64,000 bases of DNA. Source: Bacillus sp. P14.5 (GTDB lineage Bacteria > Bacillota > Bacilli > Bacillales > Bacillaceae_B). The stretch covers positions 18-64,017 of the forward strand of contig NZ_NIJF01000078.1 of the NCBI RefSeq assembly GCF_003316765.1. The letters run 5' to 3'. Below the pieces are notes generated by a model. The model was given only the letters and a program-made list of their open reading frames with translations. It searched no databases and was not told where the DNA came from. Positions 50,993-60,082 of this stretch are shown piece after piece. The translations under genes and the position numbers were made by a program. Positions within the stretch are counted from its first letter, which is position 1, and each line of letters starts with the position of its first letter.

Positions 50993-51691
50993 CCACTTCC
51001 CTACACATAAAATATTATTGAGTATATCATATCTTGATGCTTTCTAGAGAAGGATGATGAGTGGATTTATTTATTTAAGGGTAAAATCATGCTTTAGAAT
51101 TAAGGAGAAGGACTTATTCATTACGCTCTTTTCGCAAAGATTGTGGCTGTAGAGAATTAAAGGATTTCCGCTCCAGGCGGGCGGTGAGCCTCCTCGAGAG
51201 GAAGGTTCCGTTCCAGTGGGTACGGAACCCGGGTCTCACCTGTCCCGCTAGTCCCGCAGGAGATCGTCCGCCTTCCGCTCCAATCCTCCTACGCAGAAGG
51301 GGGCAGAAGGTAAAATCACATTTCAAAGCAATATTTATTTACGGATTTTTCCCCGGAAACGAAGGATTTCCTCTATAAACGGAGGGTGAAGCTCTTTTCT
51401 TTCTTGCTTACCAGGATATTTCGGGGAAATTAGGGTATTATTTTCAGAATTACATATTAAATAGCAACAGAGTTTACGAAAAGAGCCTTGTTTAAAAATG
51501 CGAATACCTAACGAAGTTACTCTTAAATAGCAATAAAGTATACAAAAATAGCCTTCCATTACCTTCTCTTAAAGCTGGATCTGGCGTTTTACTTTTCGAT
51601 ACGGTTTACCATAAGAAAATGTTGAATTCCTTTAAAGGCAAACACATAATAAAATACAGCCAAAGACTGGCTGGATTCTTTTGAGAAGCCC
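50993..51691. other. Gap upstream of ykuI filled by repeats
   Basis: About 700 bases without a gene. It is largely made up of the R1/R4 composite at 51124–51553; the remainder is AT-rich. Confidence 0.6.
51124..51553. repeat. Composite: R4 end, R1 hairpin, R4 core, two R4 ends
   Basis: The left end (GCTCTTTTCGCAAAGATTG, TGGCT) is R4-like. Then an R1 hairpin on the minus strand (51163–51283, with a different middle arm). Then R4 interior (GGATTTTTCCCC…CTTTCTTGCTTACCAGGATATTTC), and an R4 right end (AGCAACAGAGTTTACGAAAAGAGCC) at 51487. A second, similar right end (AGCAATAAAGTATACAAAAATAGCC) follows at 51553. This is an R4 element with another repeat inside, then a partial second copy. Confidence 0.7.
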
Positions 51692-52456
51692 TTAAAACGG
51701 AAAACGGTTAAGCCACTGCCCTCCATCCATGGTGATACATTCTCCATTGATATAAGCTGCGCTTTCTGAAGCCAGGAAATAAGCAAGTCCTGCTATTTCT
51801 TCAGGCGTGCCCAATCGTTTCAAAGGAACACTGTCAATCGTCCTTTTAGCAGCCTCCTCTGATTCCCACAGCTTTTCGGCGCCACCGGTCCTTTCAATCG
51901 GACCGGGAGCAATAGCATTTGTTCTGATACCATACTTATGGCCCCACTCGACCGCCAGTGTTCTTGTCAGGGATAGCACTCCTGCTTTTGCAGCTGCAGA
52001 ATGGGCAACTCCCGCACCAGCGTTCCAAGCATATGTAGCGACCATATTGATGATGTTCCCTTTCGTCCCAGTCTCTTTCCAATAGTTGGCTGCAGCATGT
52101 GAGCAGAAGAATGTACCGTTCAACACTATATCAATGACCGATTTCCATCCATTAGGAGTCAGTTTTTCAGCAGGCACTATAAAATTCCCGGCGGCATTAT
52201 TAATCAAAGTATCGGCACTTCCGAATTTTTCTGCGGTGAATTCAATCATCTTTGCTGCATGGTCAGGCTCCCTGACGTCCATTTGGAAAACCTCTATCTT
52301 CCCAGATAAAGATAATGAAGCAAATTCTTCTTTTGTATTTTCCAGTCTCCCTAGATCCCTTCCGGTTATCACCACATTGCATCCTTTTTCCAAAAAGTGC
52401 CTTGCCATATACTTTCCCATTCCGTTTGATCCGCCTGTAACGATTACTGTTTTCAT
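51692..52456 (-). CDS. fadH: 2,4-dienoyl-CoA reductase (SDR family)
   Basis: Reduces 2,4-dienoyl-CoA during breakdown of unsaturated fatty acids. 254 residues, the same length as B. subtilis FadH (YkuF): NAD(P) motif VTGGSNGMGKYMA, NNAAGNF, and FadH-type catalytic region (MVATYAWNAGAGVAHSAAAKAGV). ATG at 52456 behind GGAGGGAAA; the frame to 52486 is extended only by chance. A FadR operator lies just upstream. Confidence 0.95.
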   Translation of the reverse strand: MKTVIVTGGSNGMGKYMARHFLEKGCNVVITGRDLGRLENTKEEFASLSLSGKIEVFQMDVREPDHAAKMIEFTAEKFGSADTLINNAAGNFIVPAEKLTPNGWKSVIDIVLNGTFFCSHAAANYWKETGTKGNIINMVATYAWNAGAGVAHSAAAKAGVLSLTRTLAVEWGHKYGIRTNAIAPGPIERTGGAEKLWESEEAAKRTIDSVPLKRLGTPEEIAGLAYFLASESAAYINGECITMDGGQWLNRFPF

Positions 52457-52859
52457 CTCTTTCCCTCCAGGTGAATGAATAATCACTCATTTAATGTTAT
52501 GTCAGAATTATATAACAATTTACCTCTTATGAAAACACTTACAGCAGAAAAATCCTTTGACTCTAAGAACCCATACTTTTCAGGCTGTATATAAGTCAGC
52601 TTCAGGTATTTGATAATGGTTGGGAAAATGCTTGTGATGTTGTTCAGCGGTTTAAGATTCGAAGCCCCGCCAAGCCAGTGTTTGAAGAAGTTCAGGAGAT
52701 TTTGATAAGGATGCATGGAGACTGCTAGTTTGGAATACTTAGTTCGAATAAGTCTCAGGGGAGCTCTTAGAGGCTGCCAACCGCTTAAACTCTGTCTGTA
52801 TGGGTTTCAAGCAAGTTCTCCAAAAGAAAATATTCAAGAAAAACCACAGAAATTTATAT
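52457..52859. other. fadH upstream gap
   Basis: About 400 bases with no gene besides the FadR box. On the minus strand CTGACA, 17 bases, TTATTC (52511 down to 52483) could be the fadH promoter; its -10 falls in the operator. Confidence 0.45.
52472..52489. promoter_or_regulatory. FadR box upstream of fadH
   Basis: TGAATGAATAATCACTCA agrees with the Bacillus FadR consensus TGAATGAMTANTCATTCA at all but one position. It begins 16 bases before the fadH start codon. FadR is the TetR-type repressor released by long-chain acyl-CoA (established in B. subtilis). Confidence 0.85.
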
Positions 52860-52905
52860 CTAAAAAAAAAGCCGAAGTGAATGTGCTCCACTCCGGCTTT
52901 CAGTC
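52860..52905 (-). terminator. Terminator of the 71-residue gene
   Basis: AAAGCCGGAGTGGAGC with CACTTCGGCTTT and T8 on the minus strand. Confidence 0.88.
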
Positions 52906-52926
52906 TATAGTAATAAAATATTAAAC

Positions 52927-53142
52927 TTAATCCTGACTATTAACCAGCAGCTGATGAAGCTGGGCCAATGTTCGAATGATCGTTTTTTTACGATTGTATC
53001 CTTTAGAATCGACGGTCATGTCGTTTAATTGTACAACTACTTGTCCCCAGGATCCAAATGGTTTAAACCCGTAAACGAAAACCTTCACCTCACCCTGATC
53101 TGTTGGCAGGATGATCATTTCCATATGTTCATGCTTCGTCAT
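52927..53142 (-). CDS. Small protein of unknown function
   Basis: A 71-residue soluble protein: beta-rich first part (MIILPTDQGEVKVFVYGFKPFGSWGQVVVQL) and a helical end (TIIRTLAQLHQLLV). The ATG at 53142 is preceded by AAAGGAG. Lone gene between ppk and fadH. Not recognised. Confidence 0.7.
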   Translation of the reverse strand: MTKHEHMEMIILPTDQGEVKVFVYGFKPFGSWGQVVVQLNDMTVDSKGYNRKKTIIRTLAQLHQLLVNSQD

Positions 53143-53345
53143 AAAACATACTCCTTTGCTGATAAACTCTGGGCAAGAAACGGCTTACCACCATTACACT
53201 AAAAGTAAATTATCTTCCTGCCTTTTGTCAACTTATTATTTTCTGCTTCAGCACAAGAGTTATATACTTACCAGGGATTCGTTCCGCTCATTCAGCAGCC
53301 TATTAAACGCTTCTCGTTTTTACAGCTGGGAATATCAGCCGCCTA

Positions 53346-55444
53346 TCAATTTTCCAATGAAAGATGTTCATAAGCTTCCTTCTTCAATTCCATCTGGCTG
53401 TTAATTGGAGGTGTCCCTTCCTTTCGCTCGACGTAATGATAGTTCCCTTCAGCATCCTGCTTTCTGGCTTTCATGTTGTCAGCCAGCGTTAAGTCCAGGA
53501 TGTCCAGCAGCCTTTTCTTGATGCTGCCTCTGTAAATCGGAAATAAAATTTCTACGCGTTTGACCATATTCCTGGTCATCATATCAGCAGAAGATAAATA
53601 CATTTTCCCTTCTCCATTGTGGTGGAAGTAGTAAATCCGGCTGTGTTCAAGGAACCTGCCCACAATACTGATGACTTGGATATTGTCACTGACTCCTTTT
53701 ATTCCAGGCCGCAGACAGCAGATGCCTCTTATGATTAAATCGACCTTCACACCTGCAGCGGAGGCTTCATACATTTTCATGATGAGTTCTTTATCAGTCA
53801 ATGAATTCATCTTTGCAATGATTCTGCCGTTTCCATAGTTTTTATGAGACTCAATCTCCTGGTCAATCAGCCTGATGAATTCATCCCTTATATCAAAAGG
53901 GGCAACAACCAGGTGATGAAACACAGGTTTATCTGTGTATCCGCTTAGATAATTAAAGAAGTTCGTGGCATCGATCCCAAACTTTCTTTTTGAGGTAATA
54001 ATTCCCATATCCGTATATAATTTAGCCGTCTGGTCATTATAATTGCCTGTACCCAAATGCACAAAACGGTCAATTCTGCCATGTGTCTTCCTGACAACCA
54101 GTGTGATTTTACTATGTGTCTTCAGATTGTTCATACCATAAATAACGTGGCACCCTGCTTTTTCCAGCTCTTTAGCCCACTGAACATTGTTTTCCTCATC
54201 AAACCTGGCTTTTAATTCGACCAGTACCGTTACTTGCTTTCCATTTTCGGCAGCTCTCTTCAATGCATCGATTACAGGAGAGTCCCCGCTTACCCTGTAC
54301 AAAGTCTGTTTGATGGCAAGGACGTTGGGATCATCGGCAGCCAACGAAACAAAGTCGACTATCGGTTCAAAGGATTCATAGGGATGATGGAAAAAAAGGT
54401 CCTCATGAAAAGCCTTTTCAAACAGGTTTTCATGCGAGTGCAAATCCAGTGGAGGCTGGGGAATAAACACTTCAAAGGAAAGGTTATCCCTCTTTTTCTT
54501 TAACTTGCTTATGAAACTGAAAAGAAAAGTTAAATCAAGCGGCCCTTTGACCTTGTACACATCTTTACTGTGGATTTCAAGCTCCTCCAGCAGATACTCA
54601 AGGACTTTTTCATTCATGGTCCCCTCCTGCACCTCCAGGCGGACAGCTGCACCCCATTTTCTTTTTTTAAGCTCTTTCTCAATTTCAAGCAGCAAATCCC
54701 TTGCGCCTTCTTCATGTATGGTCATATCTGCATTGCGGGTAATTCTGAATGCACTGGCTGATTTCACATTATACCCATTGAAAACTTTATCAATAAAATG
54801 GATGATCACATTTTCCAGCAAGATGTACATCTCCACCCCATCCTCGGACGGAAGGTCGATCACCCTATCCAGCACAGAAGGCACTTGAACAAGTGCAACC
54901 TTTTCCCTCTCTTCCTCATCTTCTGCTTCCGGATTTTCCAGAATCACAACCAGATTGAGGCTCTTGTTCAATAACATGGGAAAAGGACGGTACGCATCCA
55001 CAGCCATTGGTGTGAGAACAGGAAAGATTTGTTCTTCAAAAAAACTTCCAGAAAGGTCATCTGTTCTTGATTTAAGTCCTTCAAGTTCGTGAGGTGAATC
55101 TTCTCATCATTCAGTTGCGGAATAATGAGGTTCGTAAATGTCTCATCCTGCAGTTCAACAAGTTCATGGTTTTTAGATGATATCGCTTCCAGCTGCTGTT
55201 TCGGGGTCAAACCCGCTTTATTCTCTGGTTTATTATAGTTGGCTTTCACCTGATCTTTTAATCCGGCTACTCTTACCATAAAGAATTCATCAAGGTTGGA
55301 ACTGAAAATCGCCAGAAATTTCATTCTTTCCAGCAGCGGATTATTGTAATCCAGAGCTTCCTCCAATACCCTTTCATTGAAAGCAAGCCAGCTAAGTTCT
55401 CTATTGTTATAATAATGAGGTGAATCAAATTGTTCTGCCACCAT
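53346..55444 (-). pseudogene. ppk: Polyphosphate kinase, frameshifted
   Basis: Makes polyphosphate from ATP. About 700 residues. The N domain (RELSWLAFNERVLEEA..) is in the first frame, from ATG 55444 to a break in a T7 run on the coding strand (55038–55044). The rest ([18 protein letters not shown]..) is in the next frame to 53346. Eight T restore [19 protein letters not shown]. The catalytic part keeps the His in [13 protein letters not shown] and the Arg-rich phospholipase-D-like sites. Downstream of ppx by 96 bases. Confidence 0.92.
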
Positions 55445-55540
55445 CTCATCTGCTCCCCCTCTCATACATTTCTTCTATCTTTTTTATCCTAGCAAATACA
55501 GAATTGGCAATTATTAAGAGAAAGTTAAGATTTAGTAAAT

Positions 55541-57070
55541 TTACTCTATCCTTTTAAAATTCATTGTAATATCCGTTCTAAGTGCTTTCTCCAGATGCCT
55601 CTTTTGCTTCTCTGTCTGGTATTTCTCTGCAAGATAATCACCCTTGCAATGCGCAGAAACCTCCAAAGAGCAGCCTGATTTCGTGATATTCAGTTGTTTA
55701 ACAATATTTCTTTTACTCGCATTCAGGCTGTAAACAAGCTTCAGGACAGCCCCCATTTCTCTTATCTTCTTCATTTCCTCCTTAGTGAACCATTCCGAAA
55801 ATAACTTGAGATATTGTTTAAGAGATAATTTATTTTTAAAAGAAGAAATGCTGGCAAGCTGAACTCTCTCTTTATGGAGAAAACCATTAATCGACCGGTT
55901 GGCCATGATATAGAAAGTATGCTGTGAACTTGAATCTGAATCAATATATTCACCCAGATAATATAATGCTGCTCCATATTGAAGCATTTTCAGATCGCCT
56001 GATTCCAGATTCCAGTATCCCAAGTTTGAAAGCTGTTTCCAAAACTCTCCCGCCAAGAAGATCATTTGCTTAGAATGAGATTCATTAATATCGAACTCAT
56101 GGCAAAGTTCCTTCATGCTCATCTCAATGACAGAGTCCCGGTTCACAGCCTTTTCAACGCTCCCATTTGCCATCTCCAACACCAGGCCGTCCCTGAGCCC
56201 TTTGCGGCTGACCATAAAGTAAGGGGCTTGGGTATAGTCGAAAAGCTGATGAAACACCTCCGCAGCAGGCAGTATAATATCTGCCCTGTCTTTTGAAAGT
56301 CCTTCTACTTTTTCAATTTCTTGATAACTCAACGGGAAAAGCTGATCACGAATGGATGAGATAGTATTCCCTGAGAGGATATACTGATGGACTCCTGCAA
56401 TTTCATAGTCTCTCTGCTGCTGATCAATCTGAGCTAAATTCCTCGCACTTCCTCCGACCCCAACTATAGGGACTCTCTTATTTTTCAGCCAAGGAAGCTT
56501 AGAAAATTCTCCTTGCAGAAATTGAATAAGATTTTTACGTTCCTCTTCTGTGATTGAATCTCCTTTAATGAACTGTTGTTTCAAGGAAACGACACCAAAA
56601 GGATAACTGTGGGACTCCTTAAGTTTTCTCTCTTCAAAAAAGGTGATCTCCGTACTGCCTCCCCCAATATCAATTGTCAGGGCCGTTTCAGCAGGAGTAC
56701 TTGAAATGACGGCAAGATACCCGTAAAAAGCCTCTTGCTCCTCTGATAATATTTCTATATTCATTCCCGTTTCCCTCTTGACTGCAGAAATAATCTCTTC
56801 CCTGTTTCCTGCCTGCCTGATAGTGGCAGTTGCGACACATCGTGCTGCAGAAATCTCATGAAATTCCAGGATTTCACTGATGCTCTTCAGGACCTTGAGG
56901 AGTTTATCCAGACCCTCCTTGGATAGATTCATATCCTCTCCTAAATAGGTCCTTAGCCTCGCTACTGCTTTAACATTTTCTATCTCTTTATATCTTCCAT
57001 CCGGATAATGGCTGTATATAACCAGACGGATTGTATTGGAACCTATATCTACGATTGCACTTTTATTCAT
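55541..57070 (-). CDS. ppx: Exopolyphosphatase (Ppx/GppA family)
   Basis: Cuts phosphate from polyphosphate ends, or hydrolyses pppGpp. 509 residues from ATG 57070 (NKSAIVDIGSNTIRLVIY) behind AGGATGAT; a longer frame to 57262 adds unrelated sequence. Two actin-fold lobes: DIGSNTIRL and TIDIGGGSTEI, then a helical HD-like C-terminal domain (about 310–509). Operon ppx–ppk, as in many Bacillus; absent here in B. subtilis. Confidence 0.93.
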   Translation of the reverse strand: MNKSAIVDIGSNTIRLVIYSHYPDGRYKEIENVKAVARLRTYLGEDMNLSKEGLDKLLKVLKSISEILEFHEISAARCVATATIRQAGNREEIISAVKRETGMNIEILSEEQEAFYGYLAVISSTPAETALTIDIGGGSTEITFFEERKLKESHSYPFGVVSLKQQFIKGDSITEEERKNLIQFLQGEFSKLPWLKNKRVPIVGVGGSARNLAQIDQQQRDYEIAGVHQYILSGNTISSIRDQLFPLSYQEIEKVEGLSKDRADIILPAAEVFHQLFDYTQAPYFMVSRKGLRDGLVLEMANGSVEKAVNRDSVIEMSMKELCHEFDINESHSKQMIFLAGEFWKQLSNLGYWNLESGDLKMLQYGAALYYLGEYIDSDSSSQHTFYIMANRSINGFLHKERVQLASISSFKNKLSLKQYLKLFSEWFTKEEMKKIREMGAVLKLVYSLNASKRNIVKQLNITKSGCSLEVSAHCKGDYLAEKYQTEKQKRHLEKALRTDITMNFKRIE

Positions 57071-57466
57071 TATCATCATCCTAATTAAAATTATAGTATT
57101 GCCGGTAGTAAGAAACGAGAGATTCCTTGTACCATTATGTACCATGTTCACTTTCTTCTTACTCAAATATTTTGAAATATTATGGTAAGCAAGAAATAAA
57201 ATAGGTGCTGACTCCTCGTATCCAGCCGGCATTCGAGAACTGCCCTTCGAAAGGTATACCAAGCTTCATATTCTTTGCCTCTTTATTATTTACCTGCTTT
57301 GAAGATAAGTTAACCTTAAACTTTAACTTATCATGTGATAAGCTAAATATATTGTTGTTCATCTGAACTCGCTTTATTTGATTTAGTTTTTTCCAAACTT
57401 TTCAAACATAGAAATAAAAGGTATAATAGAATAAAACTATTCCACTTTAAGGAAGGAGTCAATATT
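57071..57466. other. Divergent gap ppx/ykyB
   Basis: About 400 bases with no gene. It contains a ykyB promoter candidate: TTTTCA, 17 bases, TATAAT at 57399–57427. Confidence 0.45.
57399..57427 (+). promoter_or_regulatory. ykyB promoter candidate
   Basis: TTTTCA, 17 bases, TATAAT. Perfect -10, weak -35; 40 bases before the TTG start. Confidence 0.6.
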
Positions 57467-57931
57467 TTGAGAAATTCCCATGATTCAACCCCTCATACTA
57501 CTACAGTTAAAAGCCTCTCACAAGCTGTTTTCACGGTGAACCGCCACGCCAAAACTGCTATCAATCCAAAGTATCTGTATTCTTTGAAAAAACAAGCTCT
57601 CCAAAAAATGATCAAAGAAGGCAAAGCCGTTAAAGTAGGATTGCATTTTTCAAACAATCCACGGTACAGCCAGCAGCAGTCAGACGTTTTGGTTGATTGC
57701 GGTTTGTATACTTTCCATATCCCCCCTGCTAAATCCGATTTCGAAAACCTCCCCCATCTTGGAACGCTGGATAAATCAACCCGAAATCCAAAATGCAGAA
57801 TGAGCCTGGGGGAAGCCAAAGTGATTCTCGAAAAATATACAGGCATAAAAGAAAAGAAAGAGCCTGTTCAAAGCGCTTACGGCCGGAGTTACCAGAAGCC
57901 TGTATTCAAAAAACTCGGTGATAGTTATTAA
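57467..57931 (+). CDS. ykyB: YkyB family protein
   Basis: A 154-residue basic soluble protein matching YkyB: LSQAVFTVNRHAKTA near the start, YLYSLKKQALQKMIKEGKAVKVGLHFS and SRNPKCRMS-like NPKCRMSLGEAKVILE. Function unknown. Starts with TTG at 57467 behind GGAAGGAG. Followed directly by R3 and E repeats. Confidence 0.92.
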   Translation: MRNSHDSTPHTTTVKSLSQAVFTVNRHAKTAINPKYLYSLKKQALQKMIKEGKAVKVGLHFSNNPRYSQQQSDVLVDCGLYTFHIPPAKSDFENLPHLGTLDKSTRNPKCRMSLGEAKVILEKYTGIKEKKEPVQSAYGRSYQKPVFKKLGDSY

Positions 57932-57934
57932 GAA

Positions 57935-58004
57935 CAAAAGCGAAAGCGCCCTGAACAGGCCCGACAGGCAAATGTTCCGAAGAGAAAAAAAGGCGGTCTT
58001 TCCT
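57935..58004 (+). repeat. R3 repeat, copy 3, cut off
   Basis: AAAAGCGAAAGCGCC..CGACAGGCAAATGTTCC then AAAAAAGGCGGTCTTTCCTT, the first 70 bases of R3. It stops exactly where the E element (next entry) begins. Confidence 0.7.
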
Positions 58005-58711
58005 TAACGGGTTCTGTTTATAAATAAAAAGGAGTGTCAAATCGCATTGATTTTGACACTCTTTTTGTTGATTTAACGGTATTCTTGCTGGTGAATCTGT
58101 TCAATTGGTATTACAAAATGTACATTAAATAGTAAATGACAGAACTTTTTGTTCTTTAGTATTTGTGGCACAAATTCCTATACACTTTTCAATCCCAATA
58201 TTAATATGAAGGAGAGTATTTTATTATAATAAATCTAGTAATTATTTGATTGGAACGGAAGGTGCGTGAACTCCTGCGGGACCAGCGGGACAGGTGAGAC
58301 CCCGGAAGCAAGCTGAGGAGGCTCATCCAGTTCCAGCGGCCAGCGACTATCAGATTTCGGTCTCTCTCCTTGCTAATCTAGCTGCAAGGCCCAACGGCTA
58401 GCGTACTTCCCTGCCTCCTCCTTGCGATAAGTCAACATCAACAAACTACGTTTGTTGTGTTTCCTTTATCTCATGCGGAGTCAGTCCAGTCCGTACGCCG
58501 CTGAGCGGGGCCTTTCCACTTTATATAGATAAGTCATCATCGAATCGCTTAAGCTCTTCGTGATTCCTTTATCTCATGCGTGAGCCCTTAAATCTGTACG
58601 TCGCTGAACAGCCGCTTCTGCTTTTGTTTCACCGCACTCCCCGCGGAGTCGTACACCTGGAGTGGAAGTCAACATACACTATGAAAAAAATCAACACTCT
58701 TTAACAGAGCC
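58005..58711 (+). repeat. E element, copy A, with inserted R2
   Basis: Starts TAACGGGTTCTGTTT. It then carries a hairpin GAGTGTCAAA…TTTGACACTC-type (58032–58066), a run shared with copy B (CAATTGG, AATGACAGAAC, TCAATCCCAATATTAA, ATGAAGGAGAG), an R1 hairpin (58246–58672), and ends AACAGAGCC. The ends GGGTTCTGTT and GGCTCTGTT (reverse complement of AACAGAGCC) look like short terminal inverted repeats. Copy B at 62680–63091 is the same in inverted orientation. Confidence 0.75.
58326..58630 (-). repeat. R2 repeat, copy 2, inside E/R1
   Basis: Reverse complement begins AAAAGCAGAAGCGGCTG, then TTCAGCGACGTACAGATTT and the ATGAGATAAAGGAATCACGA block, and ends GGCCGCTGGAACTGG. It breaks the R1 hairpin between GGCTCA and ACCGCAC; the intact R1 copies at 16123 and 62711 have these joined. 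So R2 came in after E. Confidence 0.72.
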
Positions 58712-58723
58712 AAATAATTAATA

Positions 58724-58760
58724 AGAAGCAAGGCTGAAAATCCAGCCTTGCTTCTTTTTA
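58724..58760 (-). terminator. cheV terminator
   Basis: AAGAAGCAAGGCTG with CAGCCTTGCTTCTT around GAAAATC-type loop, followed by A/T runs. Confidence 0.9.
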
Positions 58761-58781
58761 GTCCGCACGCAAGAAACAGGT

Positions 58782-59687
58782 TTATAGTATATATTTGTCG
58801 ATTTTTAAGACCAATTCATTTATTTGCGGTTTACTCACCTGATCTTCGGCTCCCACTCTTACACCCTTATGTTTTAAATCTTCGGTTATCAGCGAAGAAA
58901 AAATGATGACCGGCAGACTTTTTAACACTGCATGCTCTTTAATCCGAGTTGTAAGGTGGTGGCCGTCCATTTGCGGCATCTCGATATCAGTCAGAACCAG
59001 GTTGACTTCATCTTCAATATAGATGGCAGACGCAGCTATGGATTCGAGGTATTCATAAGCCTCTTTTCCATTTTCAAAAAACTCAACATTATCATAACCC
59101 GCTTCTGATAATGTATCACTTAATAATTTTCTTAGAAGTGGTGAATCTTCCGCAGCAACAATCTTTTTCTCCGATCTGGTTCTCTTTCCTAATTTCTTTA
59201 CTTGTTCAACCTGTATTCCAGAGTCAGGATTTATTTCTGCCATTATGCTCTCAAAATCAAGAAGAAGAAGCATGTCTTCTCCCTTTTTGATGACTCCGAT
59301 TACCTGAGATCCAGAACCCTGATACATAGTCGAAGGCTTTTCAATCTGCTCCCAGGAGATTCGGTGGATCTGAGTAACATTCTCCACATGGAAAACGACC
59401 CTTAGCTGATTGAATTCAGCCACTATGTATTTATCCTGTTTAACTGATTGCCCATCCATAACACCCAGCGCTTTTCTCATATCAATGACCGGGAGGACTT
59501 CCCCTCTTAATTGAATAAGGCCTTCCATGAATTGATGTGCATGAGGTATTGGTGTCACAGGCAAGGGCTGAATGATTTCTTTCACTTTAATCACATTAAT
59601 TCCGTATTTATTGCGGCCTACTTCGAATTCGACGATTTCTAATTCATTGGTTCCTGATTCAAGCAGAATCCCTTTATCTTTATTCAT
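58782..59687 (-). CDS. cheV: Chemotaxis coupling protein CheV
   Basis: Couples chemoreceptors to CheA and aids adaptation. 301 residues: CheW-like domain (about 15–155, with MEGLIQLRGEVLPVIDMRK) and response-regulator domain (about 172–301). The phospho-Asp is in VLTDIEMPQMDG and the Lys in DQVSKPQ. Next to patA and ykyB in B. subtilis too, but here corA lies between cheV and patA. Confidence 0.96.
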   Translation of the reverse strand: MNKDKGILLESGTNELEIVEFEVGRNKYGINVIKVKEIIQPLPVTPIPHAHQFMEGLIQLRGEVLPVIDMRKALGVMDGQSVKQDKYIVAEFNQLRVVFHVENVTQIHRISWEQIEKPSTMYQGSGSQVIGVIKKGEDMLLLLDFESIMAEINPDSGIQVEQVKKLGKRTRSEKKIVAAEDSPLLRKLLSDTLSEAGYDNVEFFENGKEAYEYLESIAASAIYIEDEVNLVLTDIEMPQMDGHHLTTRIKEHAVLKSLPVIIFSSLITEDLKHKGVRVGAEDQVSKPQINELVLKIDKYIL

Positions 59688-59996
59688 ATTTCAGCATCCT
59701 TTCAATTTAGAGATACTGTCCAAGAGGGCAGATTGAACTCTGAGCCCATTTTTGCTTTTTTTTCAGCCTTTGAAAGGCAGTCTTCAAGCTTTTGTCACAT
59801 GGCTGAATGATCCCTTGCAGTTGAAGCATGCCTCGGCAGCCAGTTCCTTATAAGAACCGTCTCAACTGCACGGAAATTCCACAAAACGATGATTCTCTCT
59901 ATCTATATCGGCATTAATTATCCTTTTCTAAAGTGTCTAATAGCTTTTTTTCTCTCTGGAAATTTTAATTACCTAATAAACATTTCATTTCTCAAT
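59688..59996. other. Gap corA/cheV
   Basis: About 310 bases with no gene; should hold the cheV promoter. No sigma-D-type box recognised with confidence. Confidence 0.35.
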
Positions 59997-60028
59997 AAAA
60001 AGGACGGATTCCACTGTATTCCGTCCTA
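59997..60028 (-). terminator. corA terminator
   Basis: AGGACGGAAT with ATTCCGTCCT (the latter as GATTCCGTCCTTTTT on the minus strand), loop ACAGTG. Confidence 0.85.
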
Positions 60029-60082
60029 AGAACTTTTCCTGTCCCTATTTTCTCCATTAGAAGGTTCTTCACTTTAAGTGAA

